Shown here piece after piece: positions 45,380-54,658 of a stretch of 64,000 nt of DNA. Below the pieces are notes generated by a model. That model ran no database searches and was not told the DNA's origin. It was given only the letters and a program-made list of their open reading frames with translations. Numbering within the stretch: position 1 is the first letter of the stretch; each line of letters begins with the position of its first letter. The stretch is from Methylobacterium sp. 77 (GTDB lineage: Bacteria; Pseudomonadota; Alphaproteobacteria; Rhizobiales; Beijerinckiaceae), in assembly GCF_000372825.1 (NCBI RefSeq), contig NZ_KB910516.1, forward strand, positions 4,220,011-4,284,010, in the 5' to 3' direction. The position numbers and the translations under genes are program-made.

Positions 45380-47929
45380 TCAGCGGCAGGGCCGGCCGGG
45401 GTGGCAATTTGGATTGCCCCCTGAGGCGGGTGCCTGCCTTGGCTGGCGCGGAGCGGCCTGCTGCTGTTGCATCATCTGCTGACGCTGGGCAGCCTGTTGC
45501 TGTTGCATCATCTGCTGCTGGGCCTGCGCCTGCTGGCGTTGTGCTGCCTGTTGAGCCTGCATCTGCTGACGCTGCTGCATCTGCTGACGCTGCTGCATCT
45601 GTTGTTGGGCCTGCATCTGCTGCCGTTGAGCGGATTGCTGCTCCATCTGCATGCGCTGCTGCTGCCGTGCCTCCTGCATCTGCTGGCGTTGCATGGTCTG
45701 TTGCTGGGCCTGACCCTGTTGGCGCCGGGCCGCCTGTTGCTGCTCCATCTGCATGCGCTGTTGCTGACGGGCTTCCTGCGCCTGAAGCCGATGCTGCTGA
45801 CGCGGCATGGCTTCGGCGGCATCGGTTCCGCCGCTGCGCTGCTGTCCCGATGCTTCGCGATTGGAGTTGGTCGGCTCCGGGCGGACGCGTTCGGAGCCGT
45901 TCCGCTCGAATCCGGGTCGGCCGGAATGTCGGGCGTCCCGAACGGCGTCGCGTGAACGCTCGTCTCCGGGTTGATCGACGTTAGGCCGCAGGCCCGGCCT
46001 TTCGGGTCGGCCCTCGGCAGCGCGGGTGGCGTCCCGACGCTCGATCCGTTCACGGCGCAAGGCGGCGCGATCGGTCGGATCGCCGATGCCGCGCCCCGCT
46101 TTGGGCTCGTTCGGGTCGGCTGGACCTCTGCGATCCACTCCCGCTTTCCGCTCCGGTCCGCTCCTGGGATCCGTCGCGGTCCTGTCCGTACCGGCTTTGC
46201 GATCCGCCGCGTCACCCGGCTGGCGGGTATTGCCGATGGCTCGCGGATCGGAACGCCCGGCGGCGCGTGAGGCAGGCTCGCTCACCCCCGGAAGGGGCCG
46301 GCCGACGCGCGGATCGTTCGGCCGGTCGTCGCGGGTGCCGGGCGGCATTCCAGGCCGATCGCGGCGGAATCCTTCGCCGTTGCGGCCGGCGCGGTGGGAC
46401 AACGAGGGCGGCAGTGCCACGCGTGCCGCCAGAGCCGCGGCACCGAGCGCCGCGGCGCCGCCCACCACCTGAGCGGCCGAGGGACCGCGAGGCCGCTCGA
46501 TGACGCGCCGATTGATCTCGTTGATCACCACCGTGTTGTGGATGTTCTGGTAGATGACGTTGTCGGGCGGCGCCACGATGTAGGCAGGGGCGACCACATA
46601 GGCCGGCACCGGCACGAAGGCTGGAACCGGAAGCGCGAACAGTTCCTCCTCCGGCGGTGGGGGAGCGATGTCGACGATGTAGGCCGGGCGCGGCGCCAGC
46701 AGACCGAGGGGCGGGGGCGCCAGGCCGTAGGCAGGGTCGTCGAACGCCAGGACCGGTCCACCGAAATAGACCTCTTCCTCGGGGGGCGGCGGAGGCAGGT
46801 CGAAGGAGAGCGCAGTGAAGGCCTCGGGTGGCCTCGGAGGGGCGGAGAGCCGGGCGAGGCGCCGCCGAGCATCCGCCGCGTGCGGTCCGCGCGGATAGCG
46901 CGACAGATACGACCAGTAGGCGTCCTGCGTGCCCGCCGACCAGGCGCGGCGCCAAGTCAGCGCCTCGCGTCGCGCGGCCACGATGGCGCGCACGCGTTTG
47001 GCCATCGGATCGTCGGGATAGGCACCGAGAAAGTCCTGGTAGCCCTGCATCGTGTCGCGTTCGACCGCCACCGCGTAGGCGTCCCGACCGCCGATGTCGC
47101 GCAGAGGGCGATCGCGCAGCGCCGCGATCTGCTCGGCCTTTTCCTCGGCGGGCGCATCGGCATTGCGTTCGAAGAAGACGAACGGCACTTCGATCCTGGC
47201 ATCGTCCCAGGGCATCGCCCCTCCCTTGGTGGTCTCGTTCACCCGCAGGCGCACCCGGTCGAAGAGCGGCGCGGGTTGCAGGCCGCCTTCGCGGATCATC
47301 TCGACGAGGGCCTGCGCATAGGCGCCGTAGGCTCCCGTCTCGGGAGGCGCGACGGTGCCGGGCGCGGCATTGTAGGCGATGAGGCTACCCGGCTCGGATT
47401 CGACCAGGGCGAGACCGCCCGCGAGCGGTTCCCCGGTCTTCACGAACGGGTTGGCGCGGGCCGCATCGAGCACGACGAACCGCGCCTTCAGCGGCACGGT
47501 GGACAGGCGCTTGATGTAGTCGGAGACGCGCAGGGCCGCGACCGGGACGTCGACGGCGCTGGGAATGCGGGCATCCACCGGCGCGAAGAAGGTCTCGCCC
47601 TCGAGCTGAAGTCCGTAACCTGCGAGGTAGACGAAGGCGACGGTATCCGGCCCGGAGCCCGCAGCCTTGTCGAGGAAGTCACGCAACGCCCGGCGCAAGG
47701 ATTCCTCGTCGAGGTCGCGGGCGCCCACCACGTCGAAACCCGCGGCCTGAAGCGTCTGCGCGATGAGCCCGGCATCGTTGGCCGAGGTCGCGATCGGCGC
47801 GCCTTCATAGGCAGCGTTGCCGACGACTAGGGCGATGCGCTTCTCCGATTGCTGCGCGCTCGCCGGCATCGATGCCAGAAACACACTCACCAGAGCAGCC
47901 ACGAGGGCGACGAGACGTGACAGGACCAT
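45380..47929 (-). CDS. Caspase-fold (peptidase C14) protein without catalytic dyad, Gln-rich tail
   Basis: 849 residues with a signal peptide (MVLSRLVALVAALVSVFLASMPASAQ). Residues about 28-270 have the caspase p20 fold: KRIALVVGNAAYEGAPIATSANDAGLIAQTL, then AFVYLAGYGLQLEGETFFAPVDA and ARFVVLDAARANPF. In active family members the first motif is AGHG and the second DACR; here the His is Tyr105 and the Cys is Ala157, so peptidase activity is not expected. Next come a repeat-like helical stretch (QGYQDFLGAYPDDPMAK, YWSYLSRYPRGPHAADARRRL), Pro-rich segments, and about 125 Gln/Met/Arg-rich residues before the end. The start at 47929 is set by the signal peptide. Confidence 0.88.
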   Translation of the reverse strand: MVLSRLVALVAALVSVFLASMPASAQQSEKRIALVVGNAAYEGAPIATSANDAGLIAQTLQAAGFDVVGARDLDEESLRRALRDFLDKAAGSGPDTVAFVYLAGYGLQLEGETFFAPVDARIPSAVDVPVAALRVSDYIKRLSTVPLKARFVVLDAARANPFVKTGEPLAGGLALVESEPGSLIAYNAAPGTVAPPETGAYGAYAQALVEMIREGGLQPAPLFDRVRLRVNETTKGGAMPWDDARIEVPFVFFERNADAPAEEKAEQIAALRDRPLRDIGGRDAYAVAVERDTMQGYQDFLGAYPDDPMAKRVRAIVAARREALTWRRAWSAGTQDAYWSYLSRYPRGPHAADARRRLARLSAPPRPPEAFTALSFDLPPPPPEEEVYFGGPVLAFDDPAYGLAPPPLGLLAPRPAYIVDIAPPPPEEELFALPVPAFVPVPAYVVAPAYIVAPPDNVIYQNIHNTVVINEINRRVIERPRGPSAAQVVGGAAALGAAALAARVALPPSLSHRAGRNGEGFRRDRPGMPPGTRDDRPNDPRVGRPLPGVSEPASRAAGRSDPRAIGNTRQPGDAADRKAGTDRTATDPRSGPERKAGVDRRGPADPNEPKAGRGIGDPTDRAALRRERIERRDATRAAEGRPERPGLRPNVDQPGDERSRDAVRDARHSGRPGFERNGSERVRPEPTNSNREASGQQRSGGTDAAEAMPRQQHRLQAQEARQQQRMQMEQQQAARRQQGQAQQQTMQRQQMQEARQQQRMQMEQQSAQRQQMQAQQQMQQRQQMQQRQQMQAQQAAQRQQAQAQQQMMQQQQAAQRQQMMQQQQAAPRQPRQAPASGGNPNCHPGRPCR
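45437..45808. repeat. CAG-type (Gln) coding repeat at the end of the pseudo-caspase gene
   Basis: On the coding strand, runs of CAG/CAA for Gln alternate with ATG (Met), CGT/CGG (Arg) and GCx (Ala), giving units such as QQRQQMQ and RQQQRMQMEQQ over about 124 codons. The plus strand shows repeated CTGCTGCATCTGCTGACG blocks. Such regions often vary in length and can form coiled coils or aggregates. Confidence 0.8.
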
Positions 47930-48143
47930 TGCCGAGGATCTCCGTCCCCACGGGCGGCGTAGAACGGCCCCATGGAAAGCATCGGACACGATCGGTCGCA
48001 CACTCGGCGAGAATTGTGGAGTCGTCCATAGCCGTCCAACATGGACGATCAGACGTCGATGCTACTCAATCCTCCACCGTCGCCGGATCGGCATGGAGGC
48101 CGGAGGCATCGGGAAAGCACGGAACAGGGAGGAAGGAGAGCAA

Positions 48144-48590
48144 ATGAAGTCAGTCTCGATGACGATGGCCGTGTGTTTCGCTCAGCTATGGTCGAGCGGT
48201 GCTTTGGCTCGGAACGACGGCGCGTCGGAAGCCGAACCGGCACCGATCTCCAAGGCGTCTCAGCTTCCGAAATCCGTCGGAACGTGTTCGCGGACGACCA
48301 TCACCGAGATCGGCGACCGTTTCGGGGGAGCCATCACCGGCGCCGGCAAGTCGGACGCCGCGAGTGGTACGGCCGTATCCTACGCCAATGGCGGCTACCA
48401 GATTTCCTATTCCCGGATCGCCGCGCTCGAGCGCTCGAAGGTGGGAGACGCGGTGATGGTGTGCCTCGTCTCCGTGCCGAAGGATTGCCCGAAGGGCGAC
48501 GATCGCGGACGGGTCTACACCACCACCAACCTGCGTTCGGGAGATGTCTGGTCGATGCCGGATTCCCAGCACATGTGCGGCGGGGCCTGA
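48144..48590 (+). CDS. Small secreted protein of unknown function
   Basis: 148 residues. A strong GGAAGGAGAG lies just before the ATG, which decides this start although the frame is open further upstream. The N-terminus (MKSVSMTMAVCFAQLWSSGALA) is a signal peptide. The mature part is beta-rich with conserved-looking KSVGTCSRTTITEIGDRFGG, TAVSYANGGYQISY, VGDAVMVCLVSVPKDCPKGDDRGRVYTTTN and a final HMCGG. Four cysteines suggest disulfides. Similar small periplasmic proteins occur in Rhizobiales. Function unknown. Confidence 0.7.
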   Translation: MKSVSMTMAVCFAQLWSSGALARNDGASEAEPAPISKASQLPKSVGTCSRTTITEIGDRFGGAITGAGKSDAASGTAVSYANGGYQISYSRIAALERSKVGDAVMVCLVSVPKDCPKGDDRGRVYTTTNLRSGDVWSMPDSQHMCGGA

Positions 48591-48602
48591 TGGCTCCGCT
48601 GA

Positions 48603-48818
48603 TTACTGCTTCGAGCGATTGACGAGGGCCTGGAGCGTCCTCGCCACGGCCTCTGTGACGTTCTTGCGGTACTTCTTATGAACGAGTTGGCCGTTGTGAT
48701 AGATGTCGTGCTCCACGTAGAGCCGCTCACCGTCCCACCGCACCACGTTGTCGGTCTCCGAGGTCTCCGTCACCCCGAGATCGTCGCGCAGGGTGATGTT
48801 GCTGGGTTGTGTCAACAT
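48603..48818 (-). CDS. Small conserved-looking hypothetical protein
   Basis: 71 residues from MLTQPSNITLRDDLG. GAAAGGA lies about 8 bases before this ATG; an earlier ATG at 48893 adds 25 residues without ribosome-site support. The text RWDGERLYVEHDIYHNGQLVHKKYRKNVTEAVARTLQAL is charged and looks like a small globular cytoplasmic protein, with no signal peptide. I do not recognise the family. Confidence 0.55.
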   Translation of the reverse strand: MLTQPSNITLRDDLGVTETSETDNVVRWDGERLYVEHDIYHNGQLVHKKYRKNVTEAVARTLQALVNRSKQ

Positions 48819-48829
48819 ATCGGGTCCTT

Positions 48830-49042
48830 TCAATCGTTGGTGGAGCGAAGGGCGTTCGCTAAGCGGCCTGCTCCCATAGGCGGAAGAGGACAAGGCCGCC
48901 GCGACGTGAGCCTCTCAGGAAAAGTCCGGTTCACGCCGAAAGGCCGGGATAGGTGAGACCGGAATAGGCCCTGTCGAGCCTGCTCGGCACGCGCGTGATT
49001 CACCTGGCGGACGCGGATGATGTCCCTGGTGGCGGATTGCAT
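48830..49042 (-). CDS. Possible small protein, perhaps frameshifted
   Basis: An ATG at 49042 with GGAAGGCGAG upstream starts MQSATRDIIRVRQVNHARAE, a charged helix like many small alphaproteobacterial proteins. After residue about 22 the frame turns arginine-rich. One frame over, the same bases read AYSGLTYPGLSA then stop near 48955, a more protein-like end. So it may be a short protein with an indel, or noise. The rest of 48819-49137 holds nothing else I can name. Confidence 0.25.
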   Translation of the reverse strand: MQSATRDIIRVRQVNHARAEQARQGLFRSHLSRPFGVNRTFPERLTSRRPCPLPPMGAGRLANALRSTND

Positions 49043-49137
49043 GGCTCTCGCCTTCCGTCGTTCTTCCACGCGATCTTAAAGAGGGGGCGCGCCCGATACC
49101 AGTGCGAAGCCTACATCGCTCGCCCGACGTCAGTCTC

Positions 49138-49806
49138 TCAATGGACGGCGACCTGGTTCTTGATCCGGTCATAGGTCGATCGGCTGAGGACGCGTTTCGA
49201 CAGAAGCTGATCCACCGAGGCGTAGGGCCGACGCTGGGCGATCGCCCGCCCGATCATGCCGCCGCCCTTGAGGCCGTTGAGCTCCGCGAGCGATCCGGTG
49301 TTGAGATCCACCACGGAGACCGCTGCCGGCCCGGCCGTGTCGGCCGCATTCTCGACGGCCCGCTGCGTCTCGGTCTGAGCCGACTGCAGGGGAGGGCTCT
49401 GCGCAAGTGGCGCCGTGGGGCCGCCCGAGGGGACGGGAGCCGGGCTGAGTGCGGCATTCGCCTGTCCTTCCGGCAGGGTCGGTGGAGCAGCCGGTCGCGA
49501 TAGCGGTCGGATCGGCGAAGGTGGCAGGATGGGTTGTGGTGCGGGCGAAGGCTGAGCCGATGCCGACGGTTGCGGAGCAGGTTGAGTGGTGGGCGCCGGC
49601 TCGCTGCGGCGCTCAGGCACCGCCTGCGCGGATCTCATCGGGTCGGGCTTCGGTGCTGTGGACTTGGCAGGATCGGTACGTTGCACCTGCGGGGCAGGCA
49701 CGGGATCCTCGCCGCCATAAGGCCAGAAGGCCTGGACCAGGCCTGCAAGCGCCGCCGCCACGACGAAAAGAACGACCACTCGCAGAAGAGTCGAACCGCT
49801 GAGCAT
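49138..49806 (-). CDS. Helix-hairpin-helix (ComEA-like) protein with Pro-rich linker
   Basis: 222 residues. An N-terminal membrane helix (LLRVVVLFVVAAALAGLVQAFW) is followed by about 110 residues rich in Pro, Ala and Ser, and a C-terminal helix-hairpin-helix: VVDLNTGSLAELNGLKGGGMIGRAIAQRRPYASVDQLLSKRVLSRSTYDRIK. This is the layout of ComEA-type DNA-binding proteins anchored in the inner membrane. Whether it acts in DNA uptake is unknown; no other competence gene is nearby. Confidence 0.85.
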   Translation of the reverse strand: MLSGSTLLRVVVLFVVAAALAGLVQAFWPYGGEDPVPAPQVQRTDPAKSTAPKPDPMRSAQAVPERRSEPAPTTQPAPQPSASAQPSPAPQPILPPSPIRPLSRPAAPPTLPEGQANAALSPAPVPSGGPTAPLAQSPPLQSAQTETQRAVENAADTAGPAAVSVVDLNTGSLAELNGLKGGGMIGRAIAQRRPYASVDQLLSKRVLSRSTYDRIKNQVAVH

Positions 49807-49975
49807 CGAACCCGCCTAACGCACACTATGCGGGTCGCACGTTAACATGGGAAACAAAGCAAAGTCTTGGCATCAAACCGAATGTCCTCAGGCACCTGCG
49901 ACAGCAAAAGTCCTGCGAAAAACGTACTGAAGGACGCATCGACGAACCGCACCGGTCCCGGCATGGTCCGCCGCG

Positions 49976-51841
49976 ATGACCACAAACTCCCCGTTCCCCT
50001 CTCTGAACCGGTTCGTCGTCGAGCGTCTGGGCGCGCTGCGCTACCTGCCGGCCTTGTTCCGCATCGTCTATGCCGCCAGCCCGCGCCTGCTGATGACGAG
50101 CGTCGCCTTGCGCCTCGTCCGAGCGAGTCTGCCGGTGCTGATGCTGTATCTCGCCAAGCTCATCCTCGATGCCATCGTCGCCGAGCATGCCCGGCCGCAT
50201 CCGGCCGGAACAGAACTCGATGGCTGGCTCACGGACCCTGCTCTCAGCCGTCTGGCCGGTCTCGTCGCGCTCGAACTCGGCCTCGCCATCCTGTCCGACC
50301 TGATGGGGCGGCTGAGCACCCTCGTCGACGGATTGGTCGCGGACCTCTACGCGAACGCCGCCACCCTCCGGTTGATGCGCCATGCCGCCGCCCTCGACCT
50401 CGAACAATTCGAGGACAGCGCCCAGCAGGACCGGCTGGAACGCGCGCGCCGTCAGGTCACCGGACGCTCCAACCTGCTGTTTCAGCTCTTCGGACAGGGG
50501 CAGGACCTGATCACGCTCGTCTCCTTCGGGATCGGTCTGGCAGCCTACGCCCCCTGGCTGATCCTGCTGCTGGCCGGCTCCCTCGTCCCGGCCTTCCTGA
50601 ACGAACTCTACTTCAACCGGCAGGGCTACCGCCTGGCCTGGACCCGCACGCCCGAGCGGCGCCAGATCGATTATCTGCGCTATCTCGGCGCCAGCGTGGA
50701 ATCGGCCAAGGAGGTCAAGCTCTTCGGTCTCAACGGCTACATCGCCGAGCGCTACCGGGCTCTGGCGATCAAGCTCCTTGCCGACAACCGGGCCCTCGCC
50801 ATCCGCCGCGCCGGCTGGGGCGGCGCTTTCGCGGCGCTCGGAACGCTCGCCTATTACGCGGCCTACGCGACGATCGTCTGGCGCACTGTGGCGGGAGCCT
50901 TCTCCATCGGCGACCTCGCTTTCCTCGCCGGCTCGTTCCAGCGCCTGCGCGGCCTGATCGAGGGCCTGCTGCTCGGCTTCTCGCAGATCTCGTCGCAGGC
51001 GCAGTATCTCGAAGACCTGTTCTCGTTCTTCGAGGTCGTGCCCCGCATCCGTTCGCCGGAGCGCCCGGTGCCGTTCCCGCAGCCGATCACCCACGGCATC
51101 GTCTTCGAGGATGTCGGGTTCCGCTATCCCGGCACCGAGACATGGGCGGTCCGCGGCTTGAGCTTCCACCTCGCCGCCGGGGAGGTGCTGGCGCTGGTGG
51201 GCGAGAACGGGGCCGGCAAGACCACCATCGTCAAGCTCCTGACCCGGCTCTACGACCCCACCGAGGGCCGCGTGCTGCTCGATGGTCGCCCGCTCTCGGA
51301 TTACGATCTCGATGACCTGCGCGCCCGAATCGGTGTGATCTTCCAGGATTTCGTGCGCTTCGATTTCACCGCCGCCGAGAACGTCGCCGTCGGCCGCATC
51401 GACGAGCGTGACGATGCCGACCGGATCGCCCGCGCCGCCGGGCGCAGTCTCGCCGACGGCGTCATCGGACGCTTGCCGCTGGGCTACGACCAACCGCTCG
51501 GCAAGCGCTTCGCCGACGGCGTCGATCTCTCGGGCGGCGAGTGGCAGAAGATCGCCCTCAGCCGGGCCTACATGCGCGAGGCCGAGATCCTCATCCTCGA
51601 CGAGCCCACCGCCGCCCTCGATGCCCGTGCCGAATTCGAGGTGTTCCAGCGCTTTCGCGATCTCAGTCGCGGCCGCAGTTGCGTGCTGATCTCGCACCGC
51701 TTCTCCACGGTGCGCATGGCCGATCGTATCCTCGTCCTCGCCGGCGGAAAGGTCGTCGAGGCCGGAACCCACGCGGAGCTACAGGCCAGGGGCGGGCGCT
51801 ACGCGGAGCTGTTCGAGCTGCAGGCCGCCGGCTATCGTTGA
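49976..51841 (+). CDS. ABC transporter ATP-binding/permease protein (exporter half)
   Basis: 621 residues, fused membrane and ATPase domains. The membrane domain (about 1-340) has five or six helices and the coupling-helix text AKEVKLFGLNGYIAERYRALA. The ATPase has GENGAGKTTIVKLL (Walker A), VIFQDFVRFDFTAAENV (Q-loop), LSGGEWQKIALSRAY (signature), ILILDEPTAALDA (Walker B) and LISHRFSTVRMADRI (H-loop). It probably acts as a homodimer exporter of lipid, peptide or drug type. ATG 49976 (MTTNSPFPS). Confidence 0.9.
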   Translation: MTTNSPFPSLNRFVVERLGALRYLPALFRIVYAASPRLLMTSVALRLVRASLPVLMLYLAKLILDAIVAEHARPHPAGTELDGWLTDPALSRLAGLVALELGLAILSDLMGRLSTLVDGLVADLYANAATLRLMRHAAALDLEQFEDSAQQDRLERARRQVTGRSNLLFQLFGQGQDLITLVSFGIGLAAYAPWLILLLAGSLVPAFLNELYFNRQGYRLAWTRTPERRQIDYLRYLGASVESAKEVKLFGLNGYIAERYRALAIKLLADNRALAIRRAGWGGAFAALGTLAYYAAYATIVWRTVAGAFSIGDLAFLAGSFQRLRGLIEGLLLGFSQISSQAQYLEDLFSFFEVVPRIRSPERPVPFPQPITHGIVFEDVGFRYPGTETWAVRGLSFHLAAGEVLALVGENGAGKTTIVKLLTRLYDPTEGRVLLDGRPLSDYDLDDLRARIGVIFQDFVRFDFTAAENVAVGRIDERDDADRIARAAGRSLADGVIGRLPLGYDQPLGKRFADGVDLSGGEWQKIALSRAYMREAEILILDEPTAALDARAEFEVFQRFRDLSRGRSCVLISHRFSTVRMADRILVLAGGKVVEAGTHAELQARGGRYAELFELQAAGYR

Positions 51842-52043
51842 GGTGCGATCCGGTATGCTCCCACGACAACACAGCCGAGGGGGAGCCGATACGATGCCCC
51901 GAAGCCGTTGCATCTCGTCGCCAGAACCATCATCACACCATCCAGATTCTCGGGCCGTTCGGCTCGCCCTCCCATGGATGAGGCGAAGCGAAGAGTCGGC
52001 AGTTCGACGCCGTCCGTGATCGTCCAGACATGAGAATAACACT

Positions 52044-53177
52044 ATGAAGACGCGCGCTGCGGTCGCGTGGGAGGCCAAGAAGCCTCTCACCATCGAGACC
52101 ATCGACATCGAAGGACCCAAGGCCGGCGAAGTTCTCATCGAACTGATGGCCACCGGCATCTGCCACACCGACGCCTACACCCTGTCGGGCCTCGACTCAG
52201 AGGGCAAGTTCCCGGCGATCCTCGGCCACGAGGGCGCGGGCATCGTCCGCGAGGTCGGCGCTGGCGTGACCACGCTGAAGCCCGGCGACCACGTCATCCC
52301 GCTCTACACGCCGGAATGCCGCAACTGTAAATCCTGCCTGTCGCAGCGGACCAATCTCTGCACTGCGATCCGGGCGACGCAAGGTCAGGGAGTGATGCCC
52401 GACGGCACGAGCCGCTTCTCCTGCGTCTCCACCGGCGGCAGCCCAGGCCCGAATTCGATCTTCCACTACATGGGCTGCTCGACCTTCTCGAACTTCACCG
52501 TCCTTCCCGCGATCGCGCTGGCGAAGATCCGCGAAGACGCGCCCTTCGACAAGATCTGCTACATCGGCTGCGGCGTCACCACCGGCATCGGCGCGGTGAT
52601 CTACACCGCCAAGGTCTGGCCCGGTGCCAACGTCGTGGTGTTCGGCCTCGGCGGCATCGGCCTCAACGTGCTCCAGGCCGCCCGGATGGTCGGTGCCGAC
52701 AAGATCATTGGCGTCGACATCAACCCGGACAAGCAGGAGATGGCGCGCAAGTTCGGCATGACCCACTTCATCAACCCGAAGGAGGTCGGCAACGATCACG
52801 TCGTCCAGGCGATCCTCGACGTGACGGGCGGCGGAGCGGATTTTTCGTTCGACTGCACCGGCAACGTCAACGTCATGCGCCAGGCACTCGAATGCTGCCA
52901 TCGCGGCTGGGGTGAATCCATCGTCATCGGCGTGGCGGAAGCCGGCCGCGAGATCTCGACCCGTCCGTTCCAGCTCGTCACCGGCCGTGTCTGGAAGGGC
53001 TCGGCCTTCGGCGGCGCCCGTGGCCGCACCGACGTGCCGAAGATCGTCGACTGGTACATGGAGGGCAAGATCAACATCGACGATCTGATCACCCACACCA
53101 TGCCGCTGGAAGACATCAATCACGGCTTCGACCTGATGCATGAAGGCAAGTCGATCCGGTCGGTCGTCATCTACTAA
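52044..53177 (+). CDS. frmA: S-(hydroxymethyl)glutathione dehydrogenase / class III alcohol dehydrogenase
   Basis: Oxidises S-hydroxymethylglutathione (formaldehyde plus glutathione) to S-formylglutathione with NAD. 377 residues of the zinc MDR type. Catalytic zinc: Cys40, His62 (GHEGAGIV, with Glu63) and Cys176 ([10 protein letters not shown]). Structural zinc: Cys92, Cys95, Cys98, Cys106. NAD site: [15 protein letters not shown], with Asp in IGVDINPDK. It lies 82 bases before fghA. Together they form the glutathione-linked formaldehyde detoxification route. Confidence 0.96.
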   Translation: MKTRAAVAWEAKKPLTIETIDIEGPKAGEVLIELMATGICHTDAYTLSGLDSEGKFPAILGHEGAGIVREVGAGVTTLKPGDHVIPLYTPECRNCKSCLSQRTNLCTAIRATQGQGVMPDGTSRFSCVSTGGSPGPNSIFHYMGCSTFSNFTVLPAIALAKIREDAPFDKICYIGCGVTTGIGAVIYTAKVWPGANVVVFGLGGIGLNVLQAARMVGADKIIGVDINPDKQEMARKFGMTHFINPKEVGNDHVVQAILDVTGGGADFSFDCTGNVNVMRQALECCHRGWGESIVIGVAEAGREISTRPFQLVTGRVWKGSAFGGARGRTDVPKIVDWYMEGKINIDDLITHTMPLEDINHGFDLMHEGKSIRSVVIY

Positions 53178-53259
53178 GGCGATCCCATCGATCCAACGTG
53201 AGTTTTCCCTCCCCACTCGGTGGGAGGGGAGACCCGTGCCCCCAGCAGGAGACACAGTC

Positions 53260-54093
53260 ATGGAAACCATCTCGAAGGCCCGCGCCCATGGCGGCACGCA
53301 GGGCGTCTACAAGCACGATGCGAAGACCACCGGCTGTCCCATGACCTTCGCGGTATTCGTGCCGCCGCAGGCCGAGAACGGCCCGGTGCCGGTGCTCTGG
53401 TACCTGTCCGGCCTCACCTGCACCCATGCCAACGTCATGGACAAGGGCGAGTATCGCCAGGCCGCCGCCAAGCATGGCGTCATCATCGTCGCGCCCGACA
53501 CCAGCCCGCGCGGCCCCGGCATCCCCGACGAGGCGGATAACTGGCAGTTCGGCTCCGGCGCCGGCTTCTACCTCGACGCCACCCAGGCGCCCTACGCCGC
53601 GAACTACCGGATGTGGAGCTACGTCACGGAAGAGCTTCCCGCCCTCATCGCCGAGAACTTCCCCGCCGACATGTCCCGCCAGGGCATCTTCGGCCATTCG
53701 ATGGGCGGGCACGGCGCGCTGACCATCGCGCTCACCTATCCCGAACGCTTCAAGTCGTGCTCGGCCTTCGCGCCGATCGCGCAACCCTCCACCGCCGGAT
53801 GGTCGAAGCCCGCCTTCGAGAAGTATCTCGGCACCGACGAAGCCTCATGGCGCGCCCACGATGCCACCGCCCTGATCGAGGACGGCCACCGCTTCCCCGA
53901 ATTCCTGGTGGATCAAGGAACGGCCGACAGCTTCCTGCAGGACGGCCTGCGTCCCTGGCTTCTGGAAGAGGCCTGCGAAAAGGCCGGCATCGCCCTGACG
54001 CTGAACATGCGAGAGGGCTACGACCACTCGTACTTCTTCATCTCGACCTTCATGGACGATCACATCGCCTGGGCCGCCGACCGCCTGAAGTAA
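53260..54093 (+). CDS. fghA: S-formylglutathione hydrolase
   Basis: Hydrolyses S-formylglutathione to formate and glutathione. 277 residues, esterase D family. Catalytic triad visible as Ser147 in GHSMGGHG, Asp223 in QGTADSFL and His256 in GYDHSYFF; YLSGLTCTHANVMDKG is the family's oxyanion region. GCAGGAGA lies about 9 bases before ATG 53260 (METISKARAHGG), so the longer frame from 53140 is not used. Follows frmA and is probably cotranscribed. Confidence 0.95.
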   Translation: METISKARAHGGTQGVYKHDAKTTGCPMTFAVFVPPQAENGPVPVLWYLSGLTCTHANVMDKGEYRQAAAKHGVIIVAPDTSPRGPGIPDEADNWQFGSGAGFYLDATQAPYAANYRMWSYVTEELPALIAENFPADMSRQGIFGHSMGGHGALTIALTYPERFKSCSAFAPIAQPSTAGWSKPAFEKYLGTDEASWRAHDATALIEDGHRFPEFLVDQGTADSFLQDGLRPWLLEEACEKAGIALTLNMREGYDHSYFFISTFMDDHIAWAADRLK

Positions 54094-54658
54094 GGGCGCG
54101 ACTCCCAACCATATCCTCGGCCGATCGCGCCGAGGATGTGGCCCGTGGACGGGCTCTTTGATTTCCACATGTCAGTTTCAAAGTGTCGGATACTGCCGAA
54201 TTCCATCGGTCTGTCGCGGATTTCCTGCAGACGCTCGAACGGCATGTATTCCGCCCATCGTACCATGCGCCATCAAGCCGAACGCCAAATCCGCAGCGCA
54301 TTGTGTTGCGTCGAGAACGAGCGACGGCAAACACCTGGCTTTATCCACTGATCCGTTAGAGCCGCCATGTCGCCGAGCGACGGTGTCGGGGCCGCGTTTT
54401 GCAAAGCCCGGCGAACGGAAATCTAGCTTGGGCTGGACCGGAGACTCGCGGACAACTTCTGCGATCTGTGTCGCACCTGCAACGGCGACGAACGAACATG
54501 GTCCGGTATCTTGTCAGCGATTGCGCCGACAGCTACGGCAGAAGTCGAAAATTCACGTTGTATTACAGTAGTTTATCATAATTCCAAAGAACGCCGCAGG
54601 TCGAGCCTCGCTGTTTCCGCGAGCCCGTTCTGCTGCCTGTCATCCGGAGCCGCGGTCC
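54094..54658. other. 565-base region between fghA and the TonB receptor gene
   Basis: No assignable gene. The region is less GC-rich than its surroundings. A minus-strand frame (54060-54266, from MVRWAEYMPFERLQEIRDRP) reads like soluble protein for about 50 residues but lacks a family match that I recognise and overlaps the fghA end; it may be a decayed gene. Near 54575-54600 the plus strand is AT-rich (TTTATCATAATTCC), the likely promoter zone of the receptor gene. I cannot define a Fur or Irr box with confidence. Confidence 0.4.

Noticed and set aside
45437..45808. Regular CTG/CAG repeats as a CRISPR or non-coding satellite
   Set aside because: Units are short, contiguous and in frame with the pseudo-caspase; there are no unique spacers.
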